Below, one piece after another: positions 6,439-14,045 of a DNA stretch of 18,740 nt. The notes beneath the pieces were generated by a model. It saw nothing but the letters and a program-made list of their open reading frames with translations. It had not been told where the DNA came from and ran no database searches. This DNA is from Variovorax sp. (GTDB taxonomy: Bacteria; Pseudomonadota; Gammaproteobacteria; Burkholderiales; Burkholderiaceae_C). Every line of letters starts with the position of its first letter. Position 1 is the first letter of the stretch. The stretch covers positions 1-18,740 of the forward strand of contig JAQGMX010000376.1 of NCBI GenBank assembly GCA_028292145.1, given 5' to 3'. The translations under genes were made by a program, and so were the position numbers.

Positions 6439-8420
6439 TTGCGACTTGCTGCAAACGATTCGTACCAGGCGAGGCATCCGGGATTGGCCATTGCCTCCCG
6501 GTTCACGACCTTCTCGATCGGCTGGCCGAGCAGCAATTTCTTGATCGGCAATTCCTGCTTCTTTCCCGACAAGGTGCGCGGAATCTCCGGCACTTGAAAG
6601 ATGTCGTTGGGCTGGAAACGCGGCGAAAGCGACGTCTTGATGGCGTCATTGATCTTTGCGCGCAACGCGTCGTTGAGCGCGACATCGGCACGCAGTACGA
6701 CAAAAAGCGGCATATAGCTTTCCCGGCCCAGGTATTCGAGGTCGACGACCATCGAATCGAGCACTTCCGGCAGGCTTTCGACAGCGCTGTAGATTTCGCT
6801 GGTACCCATGCGCAGACCTTGACGGTTGATGGTCGCGTCGCTGCGGCCGTAGATGATGCAACCGCCGTCGGCGCCGATCTTCAGCCAGTCGCCGTGTCGC
6901 CAGACGCCGGGGTAGAGGTCGAAATAGCTCGACAGATAGCGCGCGTCGTATTCGTCGTTCCAGAGGCGCAGCGGCATTGACGGCAAAGGCTGGACGCAGA
7001 CGAGTTCGCCGACATCGCCGATCACCGGTTCGCCCTGCTCGTTCCACGCTTCGACGGCGGCACCCAGCTGACGGCACTGCATCTGCCCCGGCACCTCCGG
7101 CAGTTCTCGGTTGCCGCCGACGAAGGCGCCGCAGAAGTCGGTGCCGCCCGAAATGTTGCACCACCAGAGGACCTGGGACCCGGCCGCGCGCAGCTGCGCC
7201 GAGCCCCAGCGCTGCACTTCTTCGGCGAGCGGCGATCCGGTGCTGCCGAGCGCCCGCACCTTCGACATGTCGCCGCAGGCCGCGACATCGAGCCCCGCCT
7301 TCATGCAGTTCGCGTAGTAGGCGGCGCCAGCGCCAAAGAACGTCACCCGGTGCCGCGCGACGAAGCGCCACAACACGCCCCAGTCCGGCCGCTCCTTGCT
7401 GCCGGCCGGGTTGCCGTCGTAGAGCGCAATGGTGGCGCCGACCGCCAGCCCCGCGAGCTGACAGTTCCACATGATCCAGCCGGTCGAGCTGTACCAGTGG
7501 AAGCGCTCGCCGAAATTGTTGGCGCCGTAGCTGGCGCCGATGTCGTTGTGCAGCCCGCAGGCGTACATCGTGAGGACGACGCCGCCGTGTCCGTGGACGA
7601 TGGCTTTCGGCAGGCCGGTCGTGCCGCTGGAATACACGATCCAGAGCGGCTGGTCGAAGGGCAGCCATTCGGGCTCGAATGCGGCGACTTCGGCATCGTC
7701 CCGCGACGCGGCCGCGCCCCAATCAACCTCGGCAGGGATCGGTCGGGCGGCGAACGGCGTCGGCAGCAGCATCAGATGCCGCACGCTCGGCAATGCGTCG
7801 CGCAACGCCTGCACGACGGCGCTGCGGTCGAGCGGCTTGCCGCCGTAGTGCACGCCGTCGACCGCAATCAGCACCGTCGGCTCGATCTGCAGGAAGCGGT
7901 CGATCACGGCCGCGGTGCCCATGTCGGGCGCGCAGACGCTCCAGACCGCGCCGATGCTCATGCAGGCAAGGCTCGCGACCATGGTTTCAGGCACGTTCGG
8001 CAGGTACGCCGCGACACGGTCGCCGCGCTTCACGCCGAGCGATTTCAGCGTCATCGCGACCGAAGCCACTTGCCGGCGCAGTTCCGGCCACGACATTTCG
8101 CGCGTCTCGCCGAGCTCGTTGTCGCTGACGATCGCCGGCATGCCGGCGGCGTGTGCGGCGTCAGCGTGGCGCAGGACTTCCCGCGCGTAATTGACCTGCG
8201 CGCCGGGGAACCACACCGCGCCCGGCATCCGGTTTTCGGCCAACACGGCGTTGTGCGGCGTCGGCGAATGCATCCCGGCATAGTCCCAGACGCTTTGCCA
8301 GAACGCATCGAGCGCGGTCACCGACCAGCGCCACAGCGCGTCGTAGCTGTCGAAAGTCAGGCCGCGGGTGTCGCGCAACCAGTCCTGGTAGAGACGTATC
8401 TGTGGAATCTGTGGCGTCAT
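6435..8420 (-). CDS. Acetoacetyl-CoA synthetase (acetoacetate-CoA ligase)
   Basis: This 661-residue adenylate-forming enzyme activates acetoacetate to acetoacetyl-CoA at the cost of ATP to AMP, feeding ketone-body and polyhydroxybutyrate metabolism. Visible marks are the P-loop-like YSSGTTGLPKA (263-273), the SSTGWIMWN segment, the GMRLGTSE-like GLRMGTSEIY near the A8 hinge, and the C-terminal LSGKKQELPIKK with the catalytic lysine. The N-terminal region with FDSYDALWRWSVTALDAFWQSVWDY and the full length fit acetoacetyl-CoA synthetases better than acetyl-CoA synthetase. The ATG at 8420 overlaps the stop of the upstream asmA-like gene as ATGA, so the two are probably translationally coupled. 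I recognise the family as the one named acsA or aacS in different genomes, so I give no symbol. Its stop TAG (6437-6435) overlaps the phosphatase stop on the other strand. Confidence 0.93.
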   Translation of the reverse strand: MTPQIPQIRLYQDWLRDTRGLTFDSYDALWRWSVTALDAFWQSVWDYAGMHSPTPHNAVLAENRMPGAVWFPGAQVNYAREVLRHADAAHAAGMPAIVSDNELGETREMSWPELRRQVASVAMTLKSLGVKRGDRVAAYLPNVPETMVASLACMSIGAVWSVCAPDMGTAAVIDRFLQIEPTVLIAVDGVHYGGKPLDRSAVVQALRDALPSVRHLMLLPTPFAARPIPAEVDWGAAASRDDAEVAAFEPEWLPFDQPLWIVYSSGTTGLPKAIVHGHGGVVLTMYACGLHNDIGASYGANNFGERFHWYSSTGWIMWNCQLAGLAVGATIALYDGNPAGSKERPDWGVLWRFVARHRVTFFGAGAAYYANCMKAGLDVAACGDMSKVRALGSTGSPLAEEVQRWGSAQLRAAGSQVLWWCNISGGTDFCGAFVGGNRELPEVPGQMQCRQLGAAVEAWNEQGEPVIGDVGELVCVQPLPSMPLRLWNDEYDARYLSSYFDLYPGVWRHGDWLKIGADGGCIIYGRSDATINRQGLRMGTSEIYSAVESLPEVLDSMVVDLEYLGRESYMPLFVVLRADVALNDALRAKINDAIKTSLSPRFQPNDIFQVPEIPRTLSGKKQELPIKKLLLGQPIEKVVNREAMANPGCLAWYESFAASRN

Positions 8421-9718
8421 TGCGCGCGCGGCCCCTTGTGCGGTTGTTTCTCTTTGCCTTCGCTGCCGAAAATCCGTTCGATCTGCTGCCCGATGCGCGC
8501 GCCGATCGCGGTGCCGACACCCGGCAGCACCGCCGTACCGACCGTGGCGCCGGCCAGCGCGCCGCCGGTCAGCGAGAGTTCCGGCGCGTCGAGCGTACCG
8601 CCGAGCTTCAGCGGCACGCCGACCACGCCGTCGACGATGTCCACTGCGGCCTCGCCGTCGAGCTTGCGATTCAGGATGCGCGCCGAGCCGGTGGCGGTCA
8701 GCAGGCCCGAACGCGCCTTCAGGTCGGTGTAACGCATCTGCGTGCCGTCGCCGGTCGCCTGCGTGTCGAGCGTGCCGGTCAACTGGTCGAGCGGCGTCCG
8801 GCCACCACGGCTGATCCCAGCTGACTTCACAGCCCTGGCCAGGTCGAATTTCGTCAGCGCGGCGGGGCTGACGGTGAAGCGCGTGCGCGTATGCAGATTG
8901 CGCGTGAGTTCGGAAAAGCCGCCGCCTTGCGTATCGATCTCGGTTTCGCCGTTCACCTTGCCGCTGATCGGCGCACTGCGGCCGAAGGACTTGACCATAA
9001 GTTCCACATCGAGGTTGCGCGGTGCGAGTTGCGCGCGGATGGACAACTGGCTGTTGTCGGTCACCTTCAGATCCACCGTGCCATTCGCGGTGCCGTCGGC
9101 CACATCGACGAGCGCGCGCCAGCGGTCTTCGTCGTTCTCGCGCGTGAGGCGGAGCCGCGCGGGCGGGGATGCGTCGCGACGGCTGAGTTCCGCCGTGCGC
9201 GGGCGCCAGTTCGGATCGAAATCGATGTGGCCGTCATAACTCAACGCAATGTTTCGCCGGTCGACCCAGGTCGCATCAGTAAAGCGCAGATGCGCGAGCG
9301 GCGTTGCGGCGAGTTTCCAGCTGCCGGCGGATTCGGAAATGCCCGCCCCGCCCTTGCCGCGGAAAGCGAGCGTCGATTCGCGCGGCACCGCGACGCCGTC
9401 GGCCTCGACGCTGTCGATCTGCACCTCTTTGGCGAACAGAGGCCGCCAACGCATCGTTGCCGAGAGCCGGCGCGCGCGTATCGGTTCTTCCTGGACGGTG
9501 GCGATTTCTTCGATCACGATGCGCGGTGACGGGAACAGCGTCCAGTGCAGGCGGCCGATCTTGAGTTCGACGCCGGTGCGCTCGTTGAACTCCTGCGTGA
9601 GGCGCGCCGCCAGTTGTTCGTCGCTCGGCAGCTTCCAGACGATGAAAGCGGCGCCGGCCACCAAGAGCACGGCCAGCGATGCGGCGCCCAGAGCGAGCTT
9701 TCGTCGTGTCGATGTCAT
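8417..9718 (-). CDS. AsmA-family envelope protein
   Basis: This protein of 433 residues starts with a short positive segment (MTSTRRKL) and one membrane helix or uncleaved signal anchor (about 8-30, LALGAASLAVLLVAGAAFIVW). The AsmA-type sequence PSDEQLAARLTQEFNERTG, KIGRLHWTLFPSPRIVIEEI follows, and the periplasmic part is rich in beta strands. AsmA-like proteins are envelope proteins linked to outer-membrane assembly and lipid transport. A Gly/Ala-rich stretch at about 385-410 (GGALAGATVGTAVLPGVG) resembles a glycine zipper, and the C-terminus is Lys-rich. The ATG at 9718 is chosen; an in-frame GTG at 9724 would add two residues. The gene lies 47 bp downstream of the third small paralogue and overlaps the acetoacetyl-CoA synthetase start by four bases. 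Confidence 0.85.
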   Translation of the reverse strand: MTSTRRKLALGAASLAVLLVAGAAFIVWKLPSDEQLAARLTQEFNERTGVELKIGRLHWTLFPSPRIVIEEIATVQEEPIRARRLSATMRWRPLFAKEVQIDSVEADGVAVPRESTLAFRGKGGAGISESAGSWKLAATPLAHLRFTDATWVDRRNIALSYDGHIDFDPNWRPRTAELSRRDASPPARLRLTRENDEDRWRALVDVADGTANGTVDLKVTDNSQLSIRAQLAPRNLDVELMVKSFGRSAPISGKVNGETEIDTQGGGFSELTRNLHTRTRFTVSPAALTKFDLARAVKSAGISRGGRTPLDQLTGTLDTQATGDGTQMRYTDLKARSGLLTATGSARILNRKLDGEAAVDIVDGVVGVPLKLGGTLDAPELSLTGGALAGATVGTAVLPGVGTAIGARIGQQIERIFGSEGKEKQPHKGPRAQ

Positions 9719-9765
9719 CGGCACAGCTTAGCCGCGGTGCGGGCGTCGACGGCGAGGGTTTGCGG

Positions 9766-10242
9766 CTATGCGCCGATCGCGGTCTCGAGGCTATTCAGGA
9801 TTCGGTCGGCTTCTCTGAGGTTGGGATCGCTCATCGTCGTAATGAACTGACCGTCCTTTTTCATGAAGCAAATCGCGGGCGAGTCGCGACCTACGAAAAA
9901 TCCACCCGATGTGTAACCAGCGAACTGTTCTCTGGTTTGCAATGCAATCTGCTTTTTGTCGGTCGTGCGGTACATCACCATCTCGACACCGGCGATGTTG
10001 ATCAGTCGATGACGACCTGGCTCAAGCAGCGTTTCGCATTTATTCATGATTCTATTTATTTGATCGATGTATGCCTTGGTGGGTGCCCAATAGACGCCGG
10101 CGCCCGATGCCGCCGCGGGTGCAGCATCCATCTTGCGAGAGAAGCCTGAAGCCTTGACGGCATCAGGATAAGATCTCGACATCTGTTTCGTGACTTCGCC
10201 GACATTCGCGATGGAGCGAACTGAATTCAATTGCATAGCCAT
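9766..10242 (-). CDS. Small protein of unknown function, third of three paralogues
   Basis: This 158-residue protein is not one I recognise. The N-terminus (MAMQLNSVRSIANVGEVTKQ) is polar and has no signal peptide; a short Ala-rich stretch at 39-48 precedes the conserved part. The core at about 72-119 (LLEPGRHRLINIAGVEMVMYR, then QIALQTREQFAGYTSGGFFVGR) aligns with the cores of the two upstream genes: a G-rich turn, MV-hydrophobic-Y/H-R, then hydrophobic-LQ-T/H, then FA and a G-F/L-hydrophobic strand. A helix SDPNLREADRILNSLETAIG closes the protein. Two in-frame ATGs (10242 and 10236) are possible; the Shine-Dalgarno sequence is weak, and the 21-base gap from the previous gene suggests cotranscription. 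It is the most divergent of the three. The base composition is poorer in G+C than in neighbouring asmA. Confidence 0.8.
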   Translation of the reverse strand: MAMQLNSVRSIANVGEVTKQMSRSYPDAVKASGFSRKMDAAPAAASGAGVYWAPTKAYIDQINRIMNKCETLLEPGRHRLINIAGVEMVMYRTTDKKQIALQTREQFAGYTSGGFFVGRDSPAICFMKKDGQFITTMSDPNLREADRILNSLETAIGA

Positions 10243-10263
10243 AAAGGATATTTTCTTGCGGAT

Positions 10264-10767
10264 TCAGGAATTGGCATTCTGCAAGCGAAGTGCATTTTGC
10301 GCACTGCGCATTTCGAACATCCCTTGATGGAGGCGTTCTTTGTAAGCAAGCAGTTGGTTGATTCGCGGATGTTCCATGGTGACGTCCTCCATGTCGAACT
10401 TCATGCCGGAATTGCCGCTCTCCTCCCGATAGAGGTAAAGGCCGTTGTTTCTTTTGTTCGCGAAGTCGTCGGGATGCTGCAAGACCAGGCTAAATCCTGC
10501 ATCGGGCCTGTACAGCACCATCGGCGCGTCTCCGAACTTGACCTCCATGGCCCGACCCGGAAGGATGACGTCAGCAGCGTCAGTGACTATTTCGTCAATG
10601 TCATCGCAGATGCTGTTGGAAAGTGGCGTTCCATCCTTGACAGTTTTGACGCCGGCTTTTGCGCCGATCTTGACTTCTCGAACGTACGGCGATGCATTTG
10701 GACGCACCTTGGAATCCCCTGGAATTGAAGCCGTATGCGAAGTCGGTTGTATTCTATTGATTTTCAT
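10264..10767 (-). CDS. Small protein of unknown function, second of three paralogues
   Basis: This 167-residue protein is not one I recognise. It begins MKINRIQPTSHTASIPGDSK, a polar Ser/Thr/Pro-rich start of the kind common in type III secreted proteins, and has no signal peptide or membrane helix. The core at about 68-114 (VILPGRAMEVKFGDAPMVLYR, then FSLVLQHPDDFANKRNNGLYLYR) matches the first paralogue closely. The tail at about 133-165 is a predicted helix (INQLLAYKERLHQGMFEMRSAQNALRLQ) that could form a coiled coil. The ATG at 10767 is preceded by CTGGAA at six bases and AAGGAA at twelve. It is separated from its neighbours by 22 and 21 bases, so the three genes are likely one operon. Secretion is inference only. 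Confidence 0.82.
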   Translation of the reverse strand: MKINRIQPTSHTASIPGDSKVRPNASPYVREVKIGAKAGVKTVKDGTPLSNSICDDIDEIVTDAADVILPGRAMEVKFGDAPMVLYRPDAGFSLVLQHPDDFANKRNNGLYLYREESGNSGMKFDMEDVTMEHPRINQLLAYKERLHQGMFEMRSAQNALRLQNANS

Positions 10768-10789
10768 GGTTTTTTCCAGTTCCTTCTTT

Positions 10790-11248
10790 TCAAGCGTAAA
10801 TAACGCTTGGCATCAATCCCATGAAGTGACGCAGGCTCGTCAGCTGACGGTAGGCCTCGGAAAAAGGGGCTGCAATTTGCGACGCAACTTTTTCGCCGTT
10901 GAACAACATCGTGTGTCCGCCATGATAATTTCGGCTCAGAACCAGGCCTGTGCGTCTGGCGTATGCAAAATCTTCCGGGGTTTGCAGAACGACACTGCTT
11001 CTGGAATTCGACCGATGCAACACCATCGGCTTCCCAAGAATAGTCACTTCTGCCGATTGACCGCGTCCAAGAATCTGTTCAGCTCTTACCAACGCGCCAG
11101 AAATCTCACTCTGGATCGCCGGAGGCAATTGCCGATCGGCATGACTCACGGGCCGTGTGAATTTTTTCGTGTCTAGAGGTGCGGCCTTGCGGTCGTTTGC
11201 CAAAGCGGCCGACTGTAAAGTCGTCGAATTCGTGGGTCGGACCGACAT
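10790..11248 (-). CDS. Small protein of unknown function, first of three paralogues
   Basis: This 152-residue protein is not one I recognise. The start at ATG 11248 (MSVRPTNSTTLQSAALANDR) follows a good AGAGG at 11255-11259 with a six-base spacer; the frame stays open upstream to 11515, but that part overlaps the divergent thioesterase gene and is Cys-rich noise. The leader of about 40 residues is Ser/Thr-rich. The core at about 59-107 (ILGRGQSAEVTILGKPMVLHR, then SSVVLQTPEDFAYARRTGLVLSR) shares MVL-Y/H-R and VLQ-x-P-D/E-DFA-x-x-R-x-x-GL with the second paralogue. The end is a helix (FSEAYRQLTSLRHFMGLM). It is the promoter-proximal gene of the three, 127 bp from the divergent thioesterase gene. 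No catalytic signature is evident. Confidence 0.82.
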   Translation of the reverse strand: MSVRPTNSTTLQSAALANDRKAAPLDTKKFTRPVSHADRQLPPAIQSEISGALVRAEQILGRGQSAEVTILGKPMVLHRSNSRSSVVLQTPEDFAYARRTGLVLSRNYHGGHTMLFNGEKVASQIAAPFSEAYRQLTSLRHFMGLMPSVIYA

Positions 11249-11274
11249 GAAATACCTCTGCTGTTTGATTGATG

Positions 11275-11311
11275 AGTCGCAAATGTAGAAGTCGCAGTCA
11301 TGACATCGTTT
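11275..11311 (-). promoter_or_regulatory. Direct repeats and palindrome upstream of the three-paralogue operon
   Basis: Read on the minus strand, TGCGACT occurs twice (11296-11290 and 11281-11275) with an 8-base spacer, a 15-base repeat period. Immediately upstream is the palindrome GTCATGAC (11297-11304) within AAACGATGTCATGAC (11311-11297). The cluster ends 26 bases before the first paralogue's start codon, so it lies in the promoter or leader and may be a regulator-binding site. Confidence 0.4.
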
Positions 11312-11364
11312 AAGATTCATCCTAAAAAGCCAGCGAGCTTTCAATGTCCTTGATTTACTTCTCC

Positions 11365-11369
11365 AGGAG
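11365..11369 (+). promoter_or_regulatory. Shine-Dalgarno sequence deciding the thioesterase start
   Basis: AGGAG lies six bases before ATG 11376 and only three before the competing TTG at 11373, which supports the ATG. Confidence 0.7.
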
Positions 11370-11375
11370 TCTTTG

Positions 11376-11798
11376 ATGACCATTTGGCAAAAGCCGATTT
11401 CTATTGAATTTCTCACGCAGAACGCGCACGACACCGCCATATCGCATCTCGGAATCGAATTCATTGAAATCGGCGACGATTTCCTGCGCGGACGGGTGCC
11501 GGTCGACAAACGCACGGTCCAGCCATTCGGATTGCTTCACGGTGGTGTCTCGGTCGTGCTGGCGGAAACGCTGGGTTCGGTCGGCGCGATGTACGCCTCG
11601 CCGGAGGGCCATCGCGCGGTCGGGCTCGACATCAATGCCAACCATCTGCGCGCGGCAACCGCCGGTTGGGTCACCGGCACCGCCCGCCCGATTCATCGCG
11701 GCCGCACGACGCAGGTCTGGCAGATCGAGATGGCCGACGATGCCGGCAATGCCGTCTGCATCTCGCGCATCACCATGGCGATGCTGCTGCCGCGATGA
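11376..11798 (+). CDS. Hotdog-fold thioesterase, YdiI/EntH-like
   Basis: This 140-residue acyl-CoA thioesterase has a single hotdog domain. The segment TVQPFGLLHGGVSVVLAETLGS contains the residues expected for the YdiI/EntH/MenI group: Gln49, His55 and catalytic Glu64, with HGG forming the oxyanion region. AVGLDINANHLRAA and GRTTQVWQIEM complete the fold. In other bacteria such enzymes hydrolyse 1,4-dihydroxy-2-naphthoyl-CoA or clean up aromatic and aryl-thioesters; the substrate here cannot be told. The ATG at 11376 lies six bases after AGGAG (11365-11369), so it is preferred over the TTG three bases upstream. Its stop overlaps the ATG of the permease gene as ATGA. It is the first gene of the GC-rich segment after accessory block 2. 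Confidence 0.88.
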   Translation: MTIWQKPISIEFLTQNAHDTAISHLGIEFIEIGDDFLRGRVPVDKRTVQPFGLLHGGVSVVLAETLGSVGAMYASPEGHRAVGLDINANHLRAATAGWVTGTARPIHRGRTTQVWQIEMADDAGNAVCISRITMAMLLPR

Positions 11799-13081
11799 AC
11801 AAACTATTCCAATGGCGCGAAGTGCGCGCCACCGAAGGCATGGTCGTCGGGCCCGACGAACGCCTGCCCTGGCCGCAGACCGCCGTCATGGGCGTGCAGC
11901 ATGTGATCGCGATGTTCGGCGCGACCGTGCTGGCGCCGATCCTGATGGGCTTCAACCCCAATATCGCGATCCTGATGAGCGGCATCGGCACGCTGATCTT
12001 CTTCCTCATCACCGGCGGTCGCGTGCCGAGCTATCTGGGTTCGAGCTTCGCCTTCATCGGCGTGGTGATCGCGGCGAGCGGCTACGCGGGCGCCGGGCCG
12101 AATGTGAACATCGCGGTCGCGCTCGGCGGCATCGTCGCCTGCGGGGTGCTCTACATCGCGATCGGCGCGCTGGTCCAGGCGGTCGGCACCGGCTGGATCG
12201 AGCGCTTCATGCCGCCGGTCGTGACCGGCGCCGTAGTGGCGGTGATCGGCCTCAACCTGGCGAACGTGCCGATCAAGAACATGGCCGCCGGCAACTTCGA
12301 CGCCTGGATGCAGGCCATGACGTTCCTGTGCGTCGGGCTGGTAGCGGTGTTCGCGCGCGGGATGGTGCAGCGGCTGCTCATATTGGTCGGGCTGATCCTG
12401 GCAACGATCGTCTATGCGGTGCTGACCAACGGCCTGGGCCTGGGCAAGCCGGTCGATCTGGGCGGCATCGCCAGCGCGGCCTGGTTCGGTATGCCGGCTT
12501 TCACCGCGCCCGTGTTCACGGCCAACGCGATGTTGCTGATCGCGCCGGTCGCGATCATCCTGGTGGCGGAGAACCTCGGCCACCTGAAGGCCGTGACGGC
12601 CATGACCGGCCGTAATCTCGACCCGCTGATCGGCCGCGCGTTCATCGGCGACGGCGTGGCGACGGTGGTCAGCGGCATGTCGGGCGGCACCGGCGTCACG
12701 ACCTATGCCGAGAACATCGGCGTGATGGCCGCGACGCGCATCTACTCGACGGCTGTCTTCGTGGTGGCGGCGCTGATCGCGCTGGTGCTTGGCTTCAGCC
12801 CGAAGTTCGGCGCACTGATCCAGGCGATTCCGCTGCCGGTGATGGGCGGCGTGAGCATCGTCGTGTTCGGGCTGATCGCCGTGGCGGGCGCGGAGATCTG
12901 GGTCGACAACAAGGTCGATTTCTCGCAGAACCGCAACCTCATCGTCGCCGCGATCACGCTGATCATCGGTACCGGCGACTTCACGCTCAAGTTCGGCCAG
13001 TTCGCGCTCGGCGGCATCGGGACCGCCACCTTCGGCGCGCTGATTCTCTGGGCGCTGCTGGGCCGGTCACGCAACGCATGA
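11795..13081 (+). CDS. Uracil/pyrimidine permease, NCS2 family, RutG-like
   Basis: This 428-residue membrane transporter has about 12-14 hydrophobic segments. It belongs to the nucleobase-ascorbate (NCS2) family, which imports uracil or related bases with protons. Hallmarks are PDERLPWPQTAVMGVQHVIAMFGATVL at the first helix, the GGRVPSYLGSSFAFIG helix-3 substrate region, the helix-8 LVAENLGHLKAVTAMTGRN motif with its key Glu, and the helix-10 GGTGVTTYAENIGVMA motif with the second key Glu. The overall wording is closer to E. coli RutG than to UraA. No other rut pyrimidine-degradation genes are nearby, so I do not assign the symbol. Translation is probably coupled to the thioesterase gene through the 4-base overlap. 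No strong terminator is visible in the 128 bp before minC. Confidence 0.92.
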   Translation: MNKLFQWREVRATEGMVVGPDERLPWPQTAVMGVQHVIAMFGATVLAPILMGFNPNIAILMSGIGTLIFFLITGGRVPSYLGSSFAFIGVVIAASGYAGAGPNVNIAVALGGIVACGVLYIAIGALVQAVGTGWIERFMPPVVTGAVVAVIGLNLANVPIKNMAAGNFDAWMQAMTFLCVGLVAVFARGMVQRLLILVGLILATIVYAVLTNGLGLGKPVDLGGIASAAWFGMPAFTAPVFTANAMLLIAPVAIILVAENLGHLKAVTAMTGRNLDPLIGRAFIGDGVATVVSGMSGGTGVTTYAENIGVMAATRIYSTAVFVVAALIALVLGFSPKFGALIQAIPLPVMGGVSIVVFGLIAVAGAEIWVDNKVDFSQNRNLIVAAITLIIGTGDFTLKFGQFALGGIGTATFGALILWALLGRSRNA

Positions 13082-13154
13082 GCGCCCCGCGCCGAAATGC
13101 CGCCGTCGAGGGCATGCCCGAAACACTTTGTCGCGCGGGACTGGCGTCCGGGCC

Positions 13155-13182
13155 TTGTCCGCAACCCCGACGCCGTTAGACT
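13155..13182 (+). promoter_or_regulatory. Possible sigma-70-type promoter of minCDE
   Basis: TTGTCC (13155-13160) and TAGACT (13177-13182) with a 16-base spacer are each four-of-six matches to -35 and -10 consensus, 27 bases upstream of minC. It is plausible by position but weak. Confidence 0.35.
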
Positions 13183-13209
13183 TCAACGCTTTTCGGACGA
13201 CTTCTACCT

Positions 13210-13986
13210 ATGGCCGATGCATCCGCCGCGCGCACGAAGGCGGTTTTCGAATTCAAGAGCGCCACGCTCCCGCTGATCGCGGTCATCCTCAAGACGGCCG
13301 ACCTCTCGCTGCTGGCCACCGCGCTCGACCTGCAGTTGGCCGATTCGCCCGACTTCTTCGAGCAGGAGCCGGTGGTCATCGATCTGTCGCAGCTCGCCGA
13401 AGACGACGCCTCCGCCGCCATCGACTTCCGCAAGCTGCGCGACATGCTCGCCCGCCACCAGACGCAGCCGATCGCGGTCCGCGGCGGCAGTCCGGCGCAC
13501 AACGCCGCGGCACGGGCGGCCGGCCTGTCGATCGCCGAGATGCCGGCCGCTCCCCTGCCGAATGCCCGCCCGCCGGCGCCTGTCAGTGCGCCTGCCGCGC
13601 CCGCTCCGGCGCCCGAGGCGCCGCAGATCGTCCGCGAAGTCACCGTTCCCGCCGGCGCCACGCTGGTCATCGACAAACCGTTGCGCTCGGGCCAACAGGT
13701 CTATGCGCGCGGCGGCGACGTGATCGTGCTGGCGGTGGTGAGCTTCGGCGCCGAGGTGATCGCCGACGGCAACGTGCACGTCTACGCGCCGCTGCGGGGC
13801 AAGGCGATCGCCGGCGCGCGCGGCGACACGGCGGCGCGCATCTTCACGACCTGCATGGAAGCGCAGCTCGTCGCCATTGCCGGCATCTACAAGACGTCGG
13901 AAGTCGACCTGCCGAAAAACCTGCAGGGCAAGCCGGTCCAGATCCATCTGGACGGCAAGAAACTACTCATGGAGCCCATCGCCTGA
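13210..13986 (+). CDS. minC: Septum site-determining protein MinC
   Basis: This 258-residue FtsZ antagonist blocks Z-ring formation away from midcell and is brought to the membrane by MinD. An N-terminal domain at about 10-110 (FEFKSATLPLIAVILKTADLSLL, EQEPVVIDLSQL) is joined by a Pro/Ala linker at 111-137 to the C-terminal beta-helix at about 140-255 (VPAGATLVIDKPLRSGQQVYARGGDVIVLAVVSFGAEVIADGNVHVYAPLRGKAIAG). That beta-helix carries the RSGQ region that contacts MinD. The long Ala/Pro linker is a normal feature in this group. It is the first gene of minC-minD-minE. The ATG at 13210 lacks a strong Shine-Dalgarno sequence, but similarity begins there. Confidence 0.97.
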   Translation: MADASAARTKAVFEFKSATLPLIAVILKTADLSLLATALDLQLADSPDFFEQEPVVIDLSQLAEDDASAAIDFRKLRDMLARHQTQPIAVRGGSPAHNAAARAAGLSIAEMPAAPLPNARPPAPVSAPAAPAPAPEAPQIVREVTVPAGATLVIDKPLRSGQQVYARGGDVIVLAVVSFGAEVIADGNVHVYAPLRGKAIAGARGDTAARIFTTCMEAQLVAIAGIYKTSEVDLPKNLQGKPVQIHLDGKKLLMEPIA

Positions 13987-14045
13987 TGGCCCGTCCACGC
14001 AAACAACACGATCGCAAGATCGAGAACCGGAACAGGAACAGAACA

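Noticed and set aside
5620..6477. A 285-residue minus-strand open frame opposite the tyrosine phosphatase
   Set aside because: The plus-strand frame carries an intact phosphatase signature and WPD loop; the minus frame carries nothing recognisable.
7350..8732. A 460-residue plus-strand open frame opposite acetoacetyl-CoA synthetase
   Set aside because: It is antisense to a conserved gene, with no recognisable domain and low-complexity Arg/Ala content.
9766..11248. The three small paralogues as type III secretion chaperones (CesT/Tir type)
   Set aside because: The size is similar, but the conserved MV[LM][YH]R and VLQ-x-P-DFA core is not a chaperone pattern, and the leaders look more like cargo.
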